Origin: Streptomyces hawaiiensis
GTDB taxonomy: Bacteria > Actinomycetota > Actinomycetes > Streptomycetales > Streptomycetaceae
Length of the DNA stretch: 64,000 nucleotides
Reading direction: 5' to 3'
Assembly (NCBI RefSeq): GCF_004803895.1
Contig: NZ_CP021978.1
Location: forward strand, 2,976,001 to 3,040,000
Made by a program: the position numbers and the translations under genes. Shown here in pieces: positions 1 through 7,681 of this stretch. Each line of letters starts with the position of its first letter. The first letter of the stretch is position 1. The notes under the pieces were generated by a model. The model saw only the letters and a list, made by a program, of their open reading frames with translations. It searched no databases and had not been told where the DNA came from.

Positions 1-65
1 AGGAGAATTGAACTCCTGACCTCCTGCATGCCATGCAGGCGCTCTACCAACTGAGCTATAGCCCC
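1..65 (-). tRNA. tRNA-Ala(GGC), 3' end cut by window edge
   Basis: On the minus strand the sequence folds as a tRNA beginning GGGGCTATAGCTCAG at base 65. The anticodon stem arms CCTGC/GCAGG enclose the loop ATGGCAT, giving anticodon GGC (alanine). All 65 visible bases are identical to the complete copy at 805-877; the last eight bases (3' acceptor arm) lie outside the window. Confidence 0.95.
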
Positions 66-104
66 TTGCCGGTGCCCCTCCGGGTTTCCCCGGCGGCGAA
101 GCCA

Positions 105-134
105 ACATTACTGGCCCACCGGGCCCAACACCAA
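105..134 (-). promoter_or_regulatory. Putative sigma-70-type promoter of the first tRNA-Ala
   Basis: On the minus strand, TTGGTG (134-129) and TAATGT (110-105) are separated by 18 bases. This resembles the HrdB consensus and lies about 40 bases upstream of the tRNA 5' end. This is inference from sequence only. Confidence 0.4.
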
Positions 135-193
135 ATCGATTTCACCTCGTACGGAGATGCCCGCTATGCCGGATTTGCACCGACTCTGCGGGC

Positions 194-427
194 TCAGGCC
201 GTGACGAACGAATAGAACCGCTTGAGCGTGCAGTGCTCCTCCAGAAGCCGGCCGTAGATCGGCTCCCCCTCCAACTCGCGGTACGTCTCGATCGGGTCGC
301 CTTTTATGATCAGCGCCCGCGCGCATTCCTCGCACCAGTACTGGTAGTCGGGATTGATCGGTTCCATGTCGCGGACGATCGGAGTCCCGCTGCCGCACCA
401 GTCGCACTTCCGCCTGTGTGCACCCAT
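194..427 (-). CDS. Small zinc-binding hypothetical protein (77 aa)
   Basis: A 77-residue protein of unknown function. It has one CDWCG pair near residue 8 and a second pair, WCEEC, near residue 32, which together could hold one zinc ion. The middle is acidic (PIETYRELEGEPIYG) and the C-terminus, LKRFYSFVTA, is basic/aromatic. It starts 3 bases after the stop codon of the upstream zinc-ribbon gene (431-604), so the two are almost certainly co-transcribed. Both lie between two identical tRNA-Ala genes. No enzymatic motif is visible. It could be a small nucleic-acid-binding or adaptor protein, but nothing in the sequence decides this. Confidence 0.75.
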   Translation of the reverse strand: MGAHRRKCDWCGSGTPIVRDMEPINPDYQYWCEECARALIIKGDPIETYRELEGEPIYGRLLEEHCTLKRFYSFVTA

Positions 428-430
428 CGA

Positions 431-604
431 TCAGCTCCAGCTGTGGCCGCAGGCCGTGCACACGTAGGAAATCCCGCCGTTGTCGCCGAGCATCTGGGCC
501 ACGTGCGCGGATCCACAGGAAGGGCAGCTGAGGCGGGTGGACATGTCCCGTGTGACCGCCGCTTCGAGGAGGTGGTCGACCTCCTCGAGGATGCTCGCAG
601 GCAT
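431..604 (-). CDS. Zinc-ribbon hypothetical protein (57 aa)
   Basis: A 57-residue protein with an N-terminal helix (ASILEEVDHLLEAA) and a C-terminal four-cysteine zinc ribbon, CPSCGS...CTACGHSW, like those in many small nucleic-acid-binding proteins. The ATG at 604 is chosen because GGAGGAG precedes it at good spacing; a longer frame reaching 667 has no comparable site. It is followed 3 bases later by the 77-aa zinc protein gene. Function unknown. The pair forms a two-gene unit between the tRNA-Ala copies. Confidence 0.75.
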   Translation of the reverse strand: MPASILEEVDHLLEAAVTRDMSTRLSCPSCGSAHVAQMLGDNGGISYVCTACGHSWS

Positions 605-765
605 CGCTACTCCTCCCGTCGGGCCGCGCCCCCTTCCGGCCGTTTGATTCTGCCACGGCCGGACCAATACGGTCAGCGACGCCTCAGTACCAGTCCGGAC
701 ACGGCACCCGGCGGGGCCGTAGAGGTATACGCCTCAGCGAGCCCGAGTGACTCAAACCGGAGCAC

Positions 766-797
766 GAAAAATCCCGCCCCCTGACCGGGAACGGGAT
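766..797 (-). terminator. Intrinsic terminator after the second tRNA-Ala
   Basis: The arms ATCCCG (771-776) and CGGGAT (792-797) form a hairpin followed, in the minus-strand direction, by TTTTT. It lies 8 bases past the tRNA 3' end, as expected for a tRNA transcription terminator. Confidence 0.6.
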
Positions 798-804
798 CTT
801 GACG

Positions 805-877
805 TGGAGCTAAGGAGAATTGAACTCCTGACCTCCTGCATGCCATGCAGGCGCTCTACCAACTGAGCTATAGCCCC
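805..877 (-). tRNA. tRNA-Ala(GGC)
   Basis: A complete 73-nt tRNA. Acceptor GGGGCTA pairs with TAGCTCC (one G-T), the discriminator is A, and CCA is not encoded. The anticodon loop ATGGCAT gives GGC, reading the GCC codon that dominates in this genome. Over the shared 65 bases it is identical to the copy at the window's left end. Confidence 0.97.
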
Positions 878-913
878 TCGCGTCCGTCCCCGCTGGCGGG
901 GCGAACAAGAAGA

Positions 914-943
914 ACTTTAGCCTGCGACCTGCCGGAAAGTGAA
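914..943 (-). promoter_or_regulatory. Putative promoter of the second tRNA-Ala
   Basis: On the minus strand TTCACT (943-938) and TAAAGT (919-914) are separated by 18 bases. They lie about 37 bases upstream of the tRNA 5' end and just beyond the stop codon of the histidine phosphatase gene. Inference from sequence only. Confidence 0.4.
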
Positions 944-951
944 ATCCGGGG

Positions 952-1620
952 TCAGTCGTCGTCGCCGAGCACCGGTTCCGGCAGGGTGCCGGCGTTGTGC
1001 TCCAGCAGGCGCCAGCCGCGGGCGCCTTCGCCGAGCACGGACCAGCAGCAGTTGGAGAGTCCGCCGAGGCTCTCCCAGTGGTGGGGGTCGAGACCGAGGA
1101 GGCGGCCGATGGTGGTGCGGATCGTGCCGCCGTGGCTGACCACGACGAGCGTGCCGTCCTCGGGGAGCTTCTCGGCGTGCCGGAGCACCACGGGGGCGGC
1201 GCGGTCGGCGACCTCGGTCTCCAGTTCGCCGCCACCGCGGCGGACGGGCTCACCGCGCTTCCACGCGGTGTACTCCTCGCCGTACCGGGCGATGATCTCC
1301 TCGTGCGTGAGGCCCTGCCAGGCGCCCGCGTAGGTCTCGCGCAGCGCCTCGTCATAGGTGACGTCGAGGCCGGTGAGCGTGGCCAGCTCGGCGGCCGTGG
1401 CGGCGGCACGCCGCAGGTCGGAGGCGACCATCGCGTCCGGCTTCAGCGAGGCGAGCAGCCGGGCGGCGCGACGGGCCTGGGCCAGGCCCGTCTCGGTCAG
1501 CTCGACGTCCGTGCTGCCCTGGAAGCGGCGCTCCACGTTCCACGAGGTCTGGCCGTGCCGCCACAGGATGACGCGGCGGCCCCGGCCCTTCGTGGCGGAC
1601 GCCTCACTGAAGGAGGTCAC
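952..1620 (-). CDS. Histidine phosphatase family protein (phosphoglycerate mutase-like)
   Basis: A 222-aa member of the histidine phosphatase superfamily. The signature LWRHGQTSWN near residue 20 carries the phospho-accepting His. The acid residue lies in ETYAGAWQG (about 95), and VVSHGGTIR (about 165) holds the second catalytic His. These residues fit a cofactor-dependent phosphomonoesterase. Members in this genomic position are usually annotated as phosphoglycerate mutase, but the substrate cannot be read from sequence. The ATG overlaps the stop of rsfS by four bases (ATGA), so the two are translationally coupled. It closes the nadD-LCP-rsfS gene string. Confidence 0.9.
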   Translation of the reverse strand: MTSFSEASATKGRGRRVILWRHGQTSWNVERRFQGSTDVELTETGLAQARRAARLLASLKPDAMVASDLRRAAATAAELATLTGLDVTYDEALRETYAGAWQGLTHEEIIARYGEEYTAWKRGEPVRRGGGELETEVADRAAPVVLRHAEKLPEDGTLVVVSHGGTIRTTIGRLLGLDPHHWESLGGLSNCCWSVLGEGARGWRLLEHNAGTLPEPVLGDDD

Positions 1621-2063
1621 CGCCAGTCACCGTCCAGTTCCGCCGCCTCCTCGGCCGCGCGCAGCTTGGCGTGCTCCTCGGCCTTGCCGCGGGTGGCCTT
1701 GGCCTCCTCGGGCAGTTCGAGCTCGGGGCAGTCCTTCCACAGCCGCTCCAGGGCGTAGAAGACGCGCTCCTCGCTGTGCTGGACGTGGACGACGATGTCG
1801 ACGTAGTCGAGCAGCACCCAGCGGGCCTCGCGGTCGCCCTCGCGGCGCACCGGCTTGGCGCCGAGCTCCTTCGAGAGGCGCTCCTCGATCTCGTCCACGA
1901 TCGCCTTGACCTGGCGGTCGTTGGGCGCGGAGGCCAGCAGGAAGGCGTCCGTGATGGACAGCACCTCACTGACGTCGTAGGCGACGATGTCGTGGGCCAG
2001 CTTGTCGGCAGCCGCCTGGGCGGCGGTGTTGATCAGCTCGTGAGAGCGGTCGGTCACGGTCAC
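1617..2063 (-). CDS. rsfS: Ribosome silencing factor RsfS
   Basis: A 148-aa protein of the RsfS/Iojap family (DUF143), which binds uL14 on the large ribosomal subunit and blocks subunit joining when nutrients run low. Family motifs visible are ASAPNDRQVKAIVDEI (about 45-60), a RREGDREARWVLLDYVD block (about 75-90), and VHVQHSEERVFYALERLW. A charged, alanine-rich tail (residues 118-148) extends past the conserved domain. It lies between an LCP gene and the histidine phosphatase gene, with a four-base overlap to the latter. Linkage with nadD is widespread in bacteria and supports the assignment. Confidence 0.93.
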   Translation of the reverse strand: MTVTDRSHELINTAAQAAADKLAHDIVAYDVSEVLSITDAFLLASAPNDRQVKAIVDEIEERLSKELGAKPVRREGDREARWVLLDYVDIVVHVQHSEERVFYALERLWKDCPELELPEEAKATRGKAEEHAKLRAAEEAAELDGDWR

Positions 2064-2167
2064 TACAAGGCTTTCGGTCGGCGGACACTTGCCACCAAGG
2101 GTCTCACGGACCGCAGCGGGACCCCCACGCGATGACGGAGATCACGTGGGGAGCGCGCTCCCGCCGG

Positions 2168-3871
2168 CTAGCCGGACGACGGCTTGTAGTCCTGGCCGAG
2201 GACCACGGAGACGTCGGCGCTCGCGGAGATCCTGCCCTTGGTGACGGAGCCGGCGGGCAGGCCCAGGGTCTTGGCGACCTCGGCGGCGTTCGCCTTGTCG
2301 GCGGCGTCGGCGTAGACGACCTCGGAGGTGGCCTGGGCGGTGCCGGTGCCGCTCTCCAGGAAGGTGAAGCCGCCGTTGAGGAGCACGACGCGGGCCTTCT
2401 CGGTGTTGTCCTTGACGCCGGTGGCGTTCTGGACGGCGACGCTGACGGCGGCGTCCTTGTCGGGGCTCTTGGCGGTGCCGCCGAGGACGTTCCTGACCAC
2501 ACCGGCGCTCGCCTGGGCGCTGAGCGTGCCGTCGCTCTGGACGGGCAGCAGGTCGGTCTTGACGTCGCCGCCCTTGGCGAGGTCGGAGAGCCCGGCGAGG
2601 AAGGTGCCGAGGTCCTTGTCGGTGAGGGAGGGGTCCAGGATCTGCGCGAGGGTCTGGATGGTGGTCGTCGCGGCCTGCGGGTCGGAGGACATCTTGCGCA
2701 GGATGCCCTGCATGACCTGCCCGAAGCGCTCCAGCTGGGCGTTCTGGGCCTCGCCGGGCGCGCGGTAGGTGGCGTAGGCGACCGCCATCTTGCCGCTGAG
2801 GGTCTGGTCCTGGCCCTTGTTGACCAGGGGGGCCTCGCCCTCCTTCTTCGCGGCGGGGTCGGGCACGTCGGCGTCGGTGTCGACGTCGATGCTGCCGACG
2901 AGGTCGACGAGGTTCTGCAGGTAGGGGGTGTCCAGGCGCCAGGTGCCCTCGATGTCGGTGCCGAGGACCGTGTCGAGTGCGTCGCGGGTGCCGTCGGAGC
3001 CGTCGTCCTCGACCGACTTGGCGAGCGTCGTCGTGGTGCCGTCGTCGCTGCTCAGGGCGAGGGAGTTGGGCATCAGGACGGTGGTGCCCCGCTTCGTGGT
3101 GGTGTTGTCGACGAGGAGGGCGGTGGAGGTGCCGCCGCCCTTGGTGTCGTGCAGGTGGACGACGATCACGTCGCGCTTCTGGGCGCCCGCGGCCGTCGCG
3201 GTGCCGGTCTTGGAGTCGTCGGAGGACAGGCCGGGGAGCTTTCCGGCGTACCAGAGGTAGCCGACGCCGCCGGCCGCGACGAGGGCGAGCACGACCGCCA
3301 GGGCGACGATCCGGCTGCGGGCCCGGCGCCGGGCCTCCTCGCGGCGTTCGGTGCGGTTCTCGGTGAACTTCAGCCAGTCGATGACGTCTTCGGAGTTGGC
3401 GTCCGGTTCCTCGACGAAGGCGAACTGCTCGGTGTGGTACTCCCGTTGCGGCTCGGCCGGGGCCTCCTGGTCGTGGGCCGGGCCGGCCTGCTGCGGGATG
3501 TGGGCGGTCTGCTGCGCGGTCTGTTCGGCGACGAGGGGCTGCCGGCCGGTGGCGCCGGTGGCCGGGGCCTGACCGTAGGGGTCGTGGGGGGCGCCCTGGT
3601 GCGAGCCGGTGGCGTACGGGTCATAGGCGCCGTAGGGCGCGGCGGACTGCTGCCGGCCCGTGCCGTAGTCGTAGGCAGGCGGGGACTGCTGCCCCTGCTG
3701 CCCGTACGGGTCGTAGCCGTAGCCCTGCTGGTGCTGCTGGGCGTACGGGTCGTACGTCTGCTGCTGGGTCTGGACCTGCCGGTAGACAGGCTGGCCGTAC
3801 TCGTCGTAGCCGACGAGCTCGTACTGGTCGGCGCCGTGGTCTGCGGCCCCCGCGTCGTATCGGTCGTTCAC
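2168..3871 (-). CDS. LCP/LytR_C-family envelope protein
   Basis: About 567 aa. The first ~120 residues are low-complexity and rich in Gln, Tyr, Pro and Gly. One membrane helix follows near 187 (IVALAVVLALVAAGG), then an LCP-like domain (about 215-400) and a LytR_C domain (about 475-567). LCP proteins transfer lipid-linked glycopolymers to peptidoglycan. By position it matches the S. coelicolor spore-wall protein PdtA (SCO2578), recalled rather than checked. The arginine/aspartate motif normally seen as PRDT is replaced by MPNSLAL, although AYATYR and LERFGQV resemble the second arginine cluster, so activity may be altered. The GTG at 3871 is chosen because GAGAGGGG precedes it; the stop of nadD lies 16 bases upstream. 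Confidence 0.87.
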   Translation of the reverse strand: MNDRYDAGAADHGADQYELVGYDEYGQPVYRQVQTQQQTYDPYAQQHQQGYGYDPYGQQGQQSPPAYDYGTGRQQSAAPYGAYDPYATGSHQGAPHDPYGQAPATGATGRQPLVAEQTAQQTAHIPQQAGPAHDQEAPAEPQREYHTEQFAFVEEPDANSEDVIDWLKFTENRTERREEARRRARSRIVALAVVLALVAAGGVGYLWYAGKLPGLSSDDSKTGTATAAGAQKRDVIVVHLHDTKGGGTSTALLVDNTTTKRGTTVLMPNSLALSSDDGTTTTLAKSVEDDGSDGTRDALDTVLGTDIEGTWRLDTPYLQNLVDLVGSIDVDTDADVPDPAAKKEGEAPLVNKGQDQTLSGKMAVAYATYRAPGEAQNAQLERFGQVMQGILRKMSSDPQAATTTIQTLAQILDPSLTDKDLGTFLAGLSDLAKGGDVKTDLLPVQSDGTLSAQASAGVVRNVLGGTAKSPDKDAAVSVAVQNATGVKDNTEKARVVLLNGGFTFLESGTGTAQATSEVVYADAADKANAAEVAKTLGLPAGSVTKGRISASADVSVVLGQDYKPSSG

Positions 3872-3887
3872 CGGTGCCCCTCTCGGC

Positions 3888-4631
3888 TCACTCGCCGCGG
3901 TACAGCTCGCGCTTGTCGATATAGCGCACGACGCCGTCCGGCACCAGGTACCAGATGGGGTCGCCCTTGGCGACTCTCGCACGGCAGTCGGTGGAGGAGA
4001 TGGCCAGAGCGGGAACCTCCACGAGCGAGACACCGCCTTCCGGGAGCCCGGAGTCGTCCAGGTGGTGGCCCGGCCGGGTGGCTCCGATGAAGTGCGCCAG
4101 GGAGAACAGCTCCTCGCTGTCCCGCCAGGTGAGGATCTGGGCGAGCGCGTCGGCGCCGGTGATGAAGAACAGGTCCGTGTCGGGGTTGAGCGCGCGCAGG
4201 TCGCGCAGGGTGTCCACGGTGTAGGTGGGACCGCCGCGGTCGATGTCGATGCGGCTCACGGAGAACTGCGGGTTCTCGGCGGTCGCGATGACCGTCATCA
4301 GGTAGCGGTCCTCGGCCGGGGAGACACTCCGGTGGCTCTTCTGCCAGGGCTGGCCGGTCGGGACGAAGACCACCTCGTCGAGGTGGAACGCCGCGGCGAC
4401 CTCGCTGGCCGCCACCAGGTGCCCGTGGTGGATCGGGTCGAAGGTGCCGCCCATGACGCCGAGGCGGCGCTTGCCGGGTCGCGACGGGCTCTTTCCGGGG
4501 CCGTCGGCACGGCGGGCCACCGCGGAGGCACGGCGGGGCTCCGAGTGTCCCTCGGTGCCGCTCGCCGCGTCCTGTGCCGGGTCGTGCGGCGTCTCGTTCG
4601 CCGGGCCGGTAGGCATGTCCTGCTCTCCCAT
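3888..4631 (-). CDS. nadD: Nicotinate-nucleotide adenylyltransferase NadD
   Basis: About 247 aa. It adenylates nicotinate mononucleotide to deamido-NAD in cytosolic NAD synthesis. Hallmarks are the nucleotidyltransferase motif [15 protein letters not shown] (about 57-71), where the HxGH histidines bind ATP phosphates, and [10 protein letters not shown] near 222, which corresponds to the family ISSTxxR motif. The first 50 residues are a polar extension rich in Pro, Ala and Glu. The ATG at 4631 is used. An in-frame ATG at 4616 has a better ribosome site (GGGAG eight bases upstream), so the true protein may be five residues shorter. It heads the operon with the LCP and rsfS genes. Confidence 0.93.
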   Translation of the reverse strand: MGEQDMPTGPANETPHDPAQDAASGTEGHSEPRRASAVARRADGPGKSPSRPGKRRLGVMGGTFDPIHHGHLVAASEVAAAFHLDEVVFVPTGQPWQKSHRSVSPAEDRYLMTVIATAENPQFSVSRIDIDRGGPTYTVDTLRDLRALNPDTDLFFITGADALAQILTWRDSEELFSLAHFIGATRPGHHLDDSGLPEGGVSLVEVPALAISSTDCRARVAKGDPIWYLVPDGVVRYIDKRELYRGE

Positions 4632-4716
4632 GCGTGCAGACCCTACCGGCCCTGCCTGAGGGCTCCGGCCGCCCCCGTGGTCCCCCGGGCATCCCCGGCG
4701 GGATGCCCCGCCGGTC

Positions 4717-4881
4717 TCAGCGGTCGCGGTTGAAGCGGGTGGTGATCCACAGCAGGAGCAGCAGGATGAAGAGTGCGCCGCCACCGGTGAGGTAGGGGTT
4801 GAGGCTCTCGTGGTTTCCGCCGTGCTCCTCGCCCTCGGCGGCGAGGGTGACCAACTGGGCAGCGGTGCTGTGGAAGCTCAT
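4717..4881 (-). CDS. Small single-span membrane protein (54 aa)
   Basis: This small gene encodes 54 residues from ATG 4881: an N-terminal outside segment with [19 protein letters not shown], one hydrophobic helix ([13 protein letters not shown], about 36-48), and a basic end RFNRDR. The layout fits an N-out, C-in membrane micro-protein with His/Glu residues outside. It lies just upstream of nadD on the same strand. The function is unknown. No strong Shine-Dalgarno is visible (GGTCC only). The clean topology and good codon use support it as real. Confidence 0.65.
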   Translation of the reverse strand: MSFHSTAAQLVTLAAEGEEHGGNHESLNPYLTGGGALFILLLLLWITTRFNRDR

Positions 4882-5046
4882 CTTCGGCAGGACCTATCGC
4901 GTGTGGGCGGGATAAAGACGTCGGCTCATCGTAAGCGGGCGCCCGTTGCGCGATCACCCCGACTCCGCCTGTTCGTACCGCGGGCGGTCGCACGCGCTGC
5001 CGCCGGGCCCGGTCCCGGGGGCCCGGCGGGGAACCTTCGGGTGGCC

Positions 5047-5208
5047 TCAGTCGTCCTTCCGTCTGTAGCCACGCAGCAGGAACCACGCGGTCAGCGCACA
5101 GCCCACGATCATCACGAGCAGCACGTACCGCAGCATCCCCGGCCCCCCTTGCCGCTCGGCGGCGCTCGCGGCCTCGGCGAGCCAGGCGGATACGGGGTGG
5201 TGCTCCAT
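5047..5208 (-). CDS. Small single-span membrane protein (53 aa)
   Basis: A 53-residue protein from ATG 5208, preceded by AAGGAG ten bases upstream. It has a polar N-terminus (MEHHPVSAWLAEAASAAERQ), one membrane helix (YVLLVMIVGCALTAWFLL, about 28-45) and a positively charged end GYRRKDD. This predicts N-out, C-in topology, as in the 54-aa neighbour encoded at 4717-4881. It is divergent from the M48 protease gene, from which it is separated by about 120 bases. Function unknown. The two micro-proteins may be related in role, since both sit between nadD and the protease. Confidence 0.65.
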   Translation of the reverse strand: MEHHPVSAWLAEAASAAERQGGPGMLRYVLLVMIVGCALTAWFLLRGYRRKDD

Positions 5209-5332
5209 GGCGGTGGTCTCCTTCGCTGTACTGCCCGACCACCGTAACTCCGCCTAGGCTGGGCTCTGCCTCGGGGAAGCAAAAGGCCGCACAAGGGGCC
5301 GCAAAGGTCACACCAGACGCATGGGGGAAGAC

Positions 5333-6457
5333 ATGTCCGACGGCCACGAGCACAACGGGCACGAGCACGTGCCGAGCAGGCAGCGCAGGCGCTTCCCCGG
5401 GATCTCCTCGCGCACCTACGAGCACCCGGCCGACCGCTCCGCCCTGGTGGCGCTGCGCAAGCTGAGCGGTTTCGACACGGTGTTCAAGGCGCTCAGCGGC
5501 CTGCTGCCCGAGCGCAGTCTGCGACTGCTGTTCCTGTCCGACTCGGTACGGGTCTCGGACCAGCAGTTCGCCCATCTGAACGTGATGCTGCGGGACGCCT
5601 GCTACGTCCTGGACCTGGAGAAGGTCCCGCCGATGTACGTGAACCAGGACCCACAGCCGAACGCGATGTGCATCGGCCTGGACGAGCCGATCATCGTCGT
5701 CACGACGGGCCTCGTCGAGTTGCTGGACGAGGAGGAGATGCGTGCGGTCGTCGGGCACGAGGTGGGGCACGCGTTGTCCGGCCACTCCGTCTACCGGACG
5801 ATCCTGCTGTTCCTGACGAGCCTCGCCGTCCGGGTCGCCTGGATCCCCCTGGGCAACCTCGCGATCATGGCGATCGTGACCGGGCTGCGGGAGTGGTTCC
5901 GCAAGTCGGAGCTGTCGGCGGACCGTGCGGGGCTGCTGGTCGGGCAGGATCTGGAGGCCTCCATGCGGGGCCTGATGAAGATCGCGGGCGGCAACCACCT
6001 GCACGAGATGAACGTGGACGCGTTCCTCGCCCAGGCCGAGGAGTACGAGGCCGGGGGCGACCTGCGCGACTCCGTGCTGAAGATCCTGAACGTGCTGCCC
6101 CGCTCCCACCCCTTCACCACCGTGCGGGCGGCCGAGCTGAAGAAGTGGGCCGAGTCGCGGGACTACCAGCGGATCATGGACGGCCACTACCCGCGGCGCG
6201 ACGAGGACAAGGACACCTCGGTCCGGGACTCCTGGCGGGAATCGGCGAACCACTACAGCACCCACGTGAAGAGCTCCAAGGACCCGCTGATGAAGCTGGT
6301 CACGGACCTCGCGGGCGGCGCCGGCGACCTGGGCGACCGGGTCCGCCGCGGCTTCGGCGGGTTCAGCAGCCCGTCCCCGAAGCCGCCCCAGGGGCCGGAC
6401 ACGGATGCGTCGCCGGACTCCCCGGGGGACGATCAGCCGCCGCGTAACGAGAGCTAG
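5333..6457 (+). CDS. M48-family zinc metalloprotease
   Basis: About 374 aa. The zinc motif HEVGH (within VVGHEVGHALSGHS, about 145-155) and the third ligand region ELSADRAGLLVGQ (about 195) identify an M48/HtpX-like peptidase. Hydrophobic segments after the HEVGH helix (LLFLTSLAVRVAWIPLGNLAIMAIV, given here only as a region near 165-185) suggest membrane association. The C-terminal 60 residues are Pro/Ser/Asp-rich and probably disordered. ATG 5333 is preferred because GGGGGAAG lies directly upstream; ATG 5321 is the alternative and adds four residues. Likely role: turnover of membrane or exported proteins. It is the only plus-strand gene in this part of the window. Confidence 0.87.
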   Translation: MSDGHEHNGHEHVPSRQRRRFPGISSRTYEHPADRSALVALRKLSGFDTVFKALSGLLPERSLRLLFLSDSVRVSDQQFAHLNVMLRDACYVLDLEKVPPMYVNQDPQPNAMCIGLDEPIIVVTTGLVELLDEEEMRAVVGHEVGHALSGHSVYRTILLFLTSLAVRVAWIPLGNLAIMAIVTGLREWFRKSELSADRAGLLVGQDLEASMRGLMKIAGGNHLHEMNVDAFLAQAEEYEAGGDLRDSVLKILNVLPRSHPFTTVRAAELKKWAESRDYQRIMDGHYPRRDEDKDTSVRDSWRESANHYSTHVKSSKDPLMKLVTDLAGGAGDLGDRVRRGFGGFSSPSPKPPQGPDTDASPDSPGDDQPPRNES

Positions 6458-6481
6458 GCGCTAGGCACCATCAGGGCGCCT

Positions 6482-6512
6482 GGCGGGCCGCAAAGGCCCT
6501 CTCGGGCCCGCC
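6482..6512. terminator. Bidirectional terminator hairpin between convergent genes
   Basis: The arms GGCGGGCC (6482-6489) and GGCCCGCC (6505-6512) form a stem in the 64-base gap between the convergent M48 protease gene and the 356-aa membrane-protein gene. No T-run is present, as is usual for Streptomyces hairpins. Confidence 0.55.
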
Positions 6513-6521
6513 TCACACGCC

Positions 6522-7592
6522 TCAGACCTTCGGCTGCGCGCTCTTCGCCAGGGAGCCGCACAGGGCCGTCGCGCTGCCCGTGGCGTAGGGATCGGTGCCC
6601 GCGGGGCCGCCCTCCTTGGCCGTCTGGCCGGCGAGCAGGGGGCGGAGATGGTTCGTGGAGTCCTCGGCGCAGGACAGAGGACCGGCCTGGACGTAGGAGA
6701 CGACGAGCTGGGCCTGGTGCAGCCGCAGGTCGTCGCGGTCGAAGCGGAAGTGCAGCTCGCGCCGGAGGGTGAACAGGGACACCTCGTCCTTGTCACCGGC
6801 CCCGGCCGCCCGCAGCGCGTACACGAACGTGTGGTCGGCGGTGACCTCGAGCGTGGACGAGTCGGCCTCGGCGGCCTGGAGCGTGCCCTGGACCCGGACC
6901 TTGCGGTCGGCGAGCTCGGCGCGCGAGGGGTCGAAGCGGACAAGCCAGCCGGTGGGCGCGTGGCGTCCGTCGGCGGTGGGGCGGGCGAAGCTCTGGTCGA
7001 ACTGGTCCAGCTGCTCGGAGTCGAGCAGGACCCGGACGGCACGGACCTCGCCGCCCGTGAGCACCTCCGGGTCCAGGGCCGACCGGATGATGTAGTCCTT
7101 GGCGGTGGTCAGGGCGCTCACGACCTGGCTGTCGGAGAAGTGCGCGGTGCGCCGCGAGGCGGGCAGCGGCACCCCCTCCGCGCCGGTCTTGAACTGTGCG
7201 GCGGGGCTGTGCTCGTACAGGTACGCCGATTCGGCCGTTCCGGGCACCTTCCCCTCGGGAACGAGCGGGATGACGGTCATCCGCAGGGGCTCCATGGGCT
7301 CCTGGGCGGCAGGCGTCTGGTAGGGGTGCCGCACTCCCATGTAGATCGCGGTGCCGAAGGCGACGGCGATCAGCAGGACCAGGACCAGCGCCTGCCGGGA
7401 CAGGCCCCGGCGCAGGGGCGGCCGGCGTCGCACAGCCGGGGCGTGGTCGGCGATGCGCTCCTGCGCGGAGAACTCCTGGAGGCGGGCAGCACGGACGAAC
7501 GACTCGTCGAAGACGACGGATCGGTACTCGTCCTCGCCACCTCCGGGGGCACCCTCGGGAGTCCCCTCAGGTGGGTTTCCAGGCCCGCCCAT
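6522..7592 (-). CDS. Conserved actinobacterial membrane protein with FDESFVRAA motif
   Basis: A 356-aa protein. It has a cytoplasmic N-terminus (1-68) containing SVVFDESFVRAARLQE, one membrane helix (ALVLVLLIAVAFGTAIYM, about 68-85) and a large extracytoplasmic domain (86-356) with a CAED...LCGS cysteine pair near the end. I do not recognise an enzymatic fold. The extracellular part reads as a folded, mostly beta domain with repeated LTTAKDYIIRSAL- and VTADHTFVYAL-type segments. The neighbouring gene at 7682-8257 shares the cytoplasmic motif, implying a common partner. In S. coelicolor the genes at this position have been linked to the spore-wall complex; this is my recollection and is not shown by the sequence. 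Confidence 0.8.
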   Translation of the reverse strand: MGGPGNPPEGTPEGAPGGGEDEYRSVVFDESFVRAARLQEFSAQERIADHAPAVRRRPPLRRGLSRQALVLVLLIAVAFGTAIYMGVRHPYQTPAAQEPMEPLRMTVIPLVPEGKVPGTAESAYLYEHSPAAQFKTGAEGVPLPASRRTAHFSDSQVVSALTTAKDYIIRSALDPEVLTGGEVRAVRVLLDSEQLDQFDQSFARPTADGRHAPTGWLVRFDPSRAELADRKVRVQGTLQAAEADSSTLEVTADHTFVYALRAAGAGDKDEVSLFTLRRELHFRFDRDDLRLHQAQLVVSYVQAGPLSCAEDSTNHLRPLLAGQTAKEGGPAGTDPYATGSATALCGSLAKSAQPKV

Positions 7593-7681
7593 ATCTTCAG
7601 GGTAGGTCGCCGGAAGCTCAGGTAAACGCCCTGCTGCACCACAAGTTCTGACAGGTTCTCACCAAGATGGGCGGGTTCCGG

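Noticed and set aside
2132..4090. A 652-codon open frame on the plus strand opposite the LCP and nadD genes
   Set aside because: It is a GC-bias shadow: the translation is Gly/Val/Leu-rich without domains, while the minus strand encodes recognisable proteins throughout. Similar plus-strand shadows occur opposite proA (7667-10528) and rne (24856-27672).
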